Of a stretch of 64,000 bases of DNA, positions 62,173-64,000 are shown piece after piece. The notes under the pieces are model-generated. The model saw nothing but the letters and a program-made list of their open reading frames with translations, did no database searches and had not been told where the DNA came from. Within the stretch, counting starts at the first letter, position 1, and every line of letters starts with the position of its first letter. Made by a program: the position numbers and the translations under genes. The DNA is from Pratylenchus scribneri (taxonomy: Eukaryota; Nematoda; Chromadorea; Rhabditida; Pratylenchidae). Location: positions 372,001-436,000 of the forward strand of contig JAQSEB010000059.1 in assembly GCA_030063045.1 (NCBI GenBank), given 5' to 3'.

Positions 62173-64000
62173 AAGACGATGAAAGAATTTTTCGCTCTTT
62201 TTCGGCAATTAATCTATTTTCCATCCCATTTTCTATCCATTTTGCATTCAAATCCTTTTAAAAATTGTCCAATTTTATTGGCTGCGAATGTTAAGAACAT
62301 CTTTTTCATATTTATGTCCAAAAAAGCAGTCAATTTTTCCTTCCAAAACACCGATCAATTTGCATTTTCCCCTCTCCATTTTCCCTCCAATTTTTACAAC
62401 CACTTTTGCCCCAGGGAAGATGGCTAAAAAGGGTCAGCAAAGAGCCTCAATCTTAATATATTTTTGAGGGCACAACTGTCTTCTTTCTTCTTCATCCACC
62501 ATTTTATGGGCGAGGGGGGAGGCCAATTAATCGTCCGACTGGGCCAAAGGCCAAAATGAAGAAGACTTTTGGTGGAGGCCAAAATGAAGAAGAGTTTGGA
62601 TTTGGAGGGATCAAAAGGATGGAAGGAAAAGGAAGGCATTTATTCGGATGGAAGGGTGGAAGGCAGAAGAGGCACCTGCTCAACACAATTTTAATCTTCC
62701 AACTTCTTTTCAATGTGAATGGGCGCCAACGGTTACATTGGTCCCATTCTATGAACATTTATTCACCGTTTTGTCCCAGTTGGCCGCCGGTGCAACATCT
62801 GCAGCAAAAAATGGGCCAATTCCTCTTCGAACATTCCCTTTTGAATTTCCCTTCAGGGTCAATTCAAAAGACACTTCCAGTTCATTCCTTCCTTCTCAAA
62901 AATTTTCCTTTTTCATCAGCATTCGAACTTTCATTTGGATTTGTTCGCAGTTTTCTTCATCAAAGTTTGCGCAGTCCAGATGGCCAGTAGCCAGTCAGCC
63001 GATCGTCCCATATCCTTCACATTACCCAATTCCGCAAAAAAATATTTTTATTAGCCAGCAATTTTTCCGCAACCAACTTCGGTACTCATCGGTTACACCT
63101 CCAAAGTAACCCTATATGTTTTCCCATAATTGGTCATTAGAATTTATAAGGACTAAATTTGTATTTTCCATCATTTTACTATCGTAAAATAAAATAAAAT
63201 TTAAAATTTCATTTTTTTCCCAAAATCTTGTTCCCTTTTTTAATCCGTCATCTCAATCAAAGTTTGCGCAGTGCCAGATGGCCAACTAGTCTATTAGTCC
63301 CATTCCTATAGCCTTCACATTCTCCAATTATACCCACATTCCGCGCAAAAATTATTTTACCCAGCAATTTTTCCTCATCAAGTAACTTTCTCCCTTTTTT
63401 CAATCCTCCCTCACAATCTCCTCCTTCCATACTAGTATATTCGAACATTCCCATTCCATTAAGGGGCCAATTGAATACCTGACTCGTTTTCGACTCATAG
63501 CTCACCGAGGCAATGACCAATTTTAGAAGGCGATATGCCATTTCAAAGCCCTAAATATCTTCTAAAAAGTGGCTTTATTAATTTTTAAAAATTTAAACAA
63601 TTTTAAAAATAGGCGCCATTTCTCCAAAAAGATGGGATTTTGGTTTAATATATACATTTTAAAGACTTGAAACTTTTTTAAAGATTGGAATTAATAAATT
63701 TTATTAAAGCCACTTTTTAGAGAAAACTTTAGGCTTTAAAATGGTATATCTCCTTTAAAGATATGTTGTTGCCTCATTGAGCTATGAGCCAAAACCCGAT
63801 GTAGATACTCAATTGGCGGTAATAACTGTTCCCAACCCTCATATTCGACCAAATTCCATCTTGCTTTTACCTTTTTCCTGGGTCATTCCTATGGGAAAAA
63901 GGCCACCTTAATTCCCCATTCATTCATTTTCCTTATCTTCGCCCCACAACCTCTTTAAGTGTCCATTTTGGTTGCAGTTGCAGGGCATTTTGAGGAGGGG
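62173..64000. other. Right-edge region without a supported gene
   Basis: About 1.8 kb of pyrimidine-rich sequence with long chance frames on both strands. The phrase AGTTTGCGCAGT.CCAGATGGCC occurs at about 62964 and 63260, suggesting a local duplication. No domain or splice-consistent model was found. Confidence 0.45.
63485..63795. repeat. Family-1 palindromic MITE-like element
   Basis: The left arm holds GAAGGCGATATGCCATTTCA. The right arm holds TTAGGCTTTAAAATGGTATA and TTGAGCTATGAGCCAAAA in the inverse sense. It has the same structure as the copies at 3.7-10 kb. Confidence 0.75.

Noticed and set aside
62648..63109. 153-codon plus-strand reading frame near the right edge
   Set aside because: Phe/Ser/Pro-rich translation of pyrimidine-rich DNA; no domain, no splice context, overlapping frames of similar length.

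Overview
This window reads as a nematode nuclear genome. It has many short introns (often 45-60 bp) with T-rich 3' splice sites, AG acceptors placed 1-4 bases before start codons as expected for spliced-leader addition, and a tight head-to-tail gene cluster that looks like an operon. The sequence is AT-rich and full of intronic repeats. A plant-parasitic tylenchid such as a cyst nematode is possible, but that is only an inference; no species-diagnostic sequence was seen.

Layout. 1-634 is a 31-32 bp minisatellite lying in an intron of a gene that runs off the left edge (first exon 645-938, minus). 939-13354 is gene-poor: strand-asymmetric purine/pyrimidine tracts, long G or C homopolymers, two families of palindromic MITE-like repeats, a duplicated 86-88 bp block and a 168-bp tandem repeat. 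From 13.3 kb on, genes are dense: cyclin A (13355-15620, +); a JAZF1-like zinc-finger protein (15945-22389, -); SUB1/PC4 coactivator (22835-23536, -); a DDX5/DDX17-type RNA helicase (23928-26937, -); a 3.9-kb intergenic stretch; a STAR/KH RNA-binding protein (30839-34810, +) whose sixth intron is a 2.1-kb minisatellite; a small tyrosine-rich protein (36083-39195, -) whose first intron holds a non-autonomous LTR retrotransposon; kanadaptin (39467-43123, -); a five-gene cluster RPB4 / RTRAF-like / AK6 / CIAO2B / mL53-like (43428-49771, +); an ATP8A-type flippase in 28 exons (49956-60372, -); a small membrane protein (61223-62172, +); then a right edge with no clear gene.

The genes are mostly conserved housekeeping functions: transcription (RPB4, SUB1, JAZF1-like), RNA processing (helicase, STAR protein, RTRAF, kanadaptin), Fe-S assembly (CIAO2B), mitochondrial translation (mL53), cell cycle (cyclin A) and membrane lipid asymmetry (ATP8A). 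Exon models were built by hand from splice signals, phase continuity and family alignment from memory. All listed multi-exon models keep frame throughout.

The most unusual content is intronic. There are nine copies of an element carrying a 46-bp minisatellite at about 1 to 12 units, and a family of about 150-bp repeats carrying an RNA polymerase III B-box-like core that lies antisense to its host gene in every copy I found (15 listed). There is also a TIR element nested in one of the 46-bp elements, a foldback palindrome of nearly 1 kb, and an LTR element whose two 353-bp LTRs look identical.
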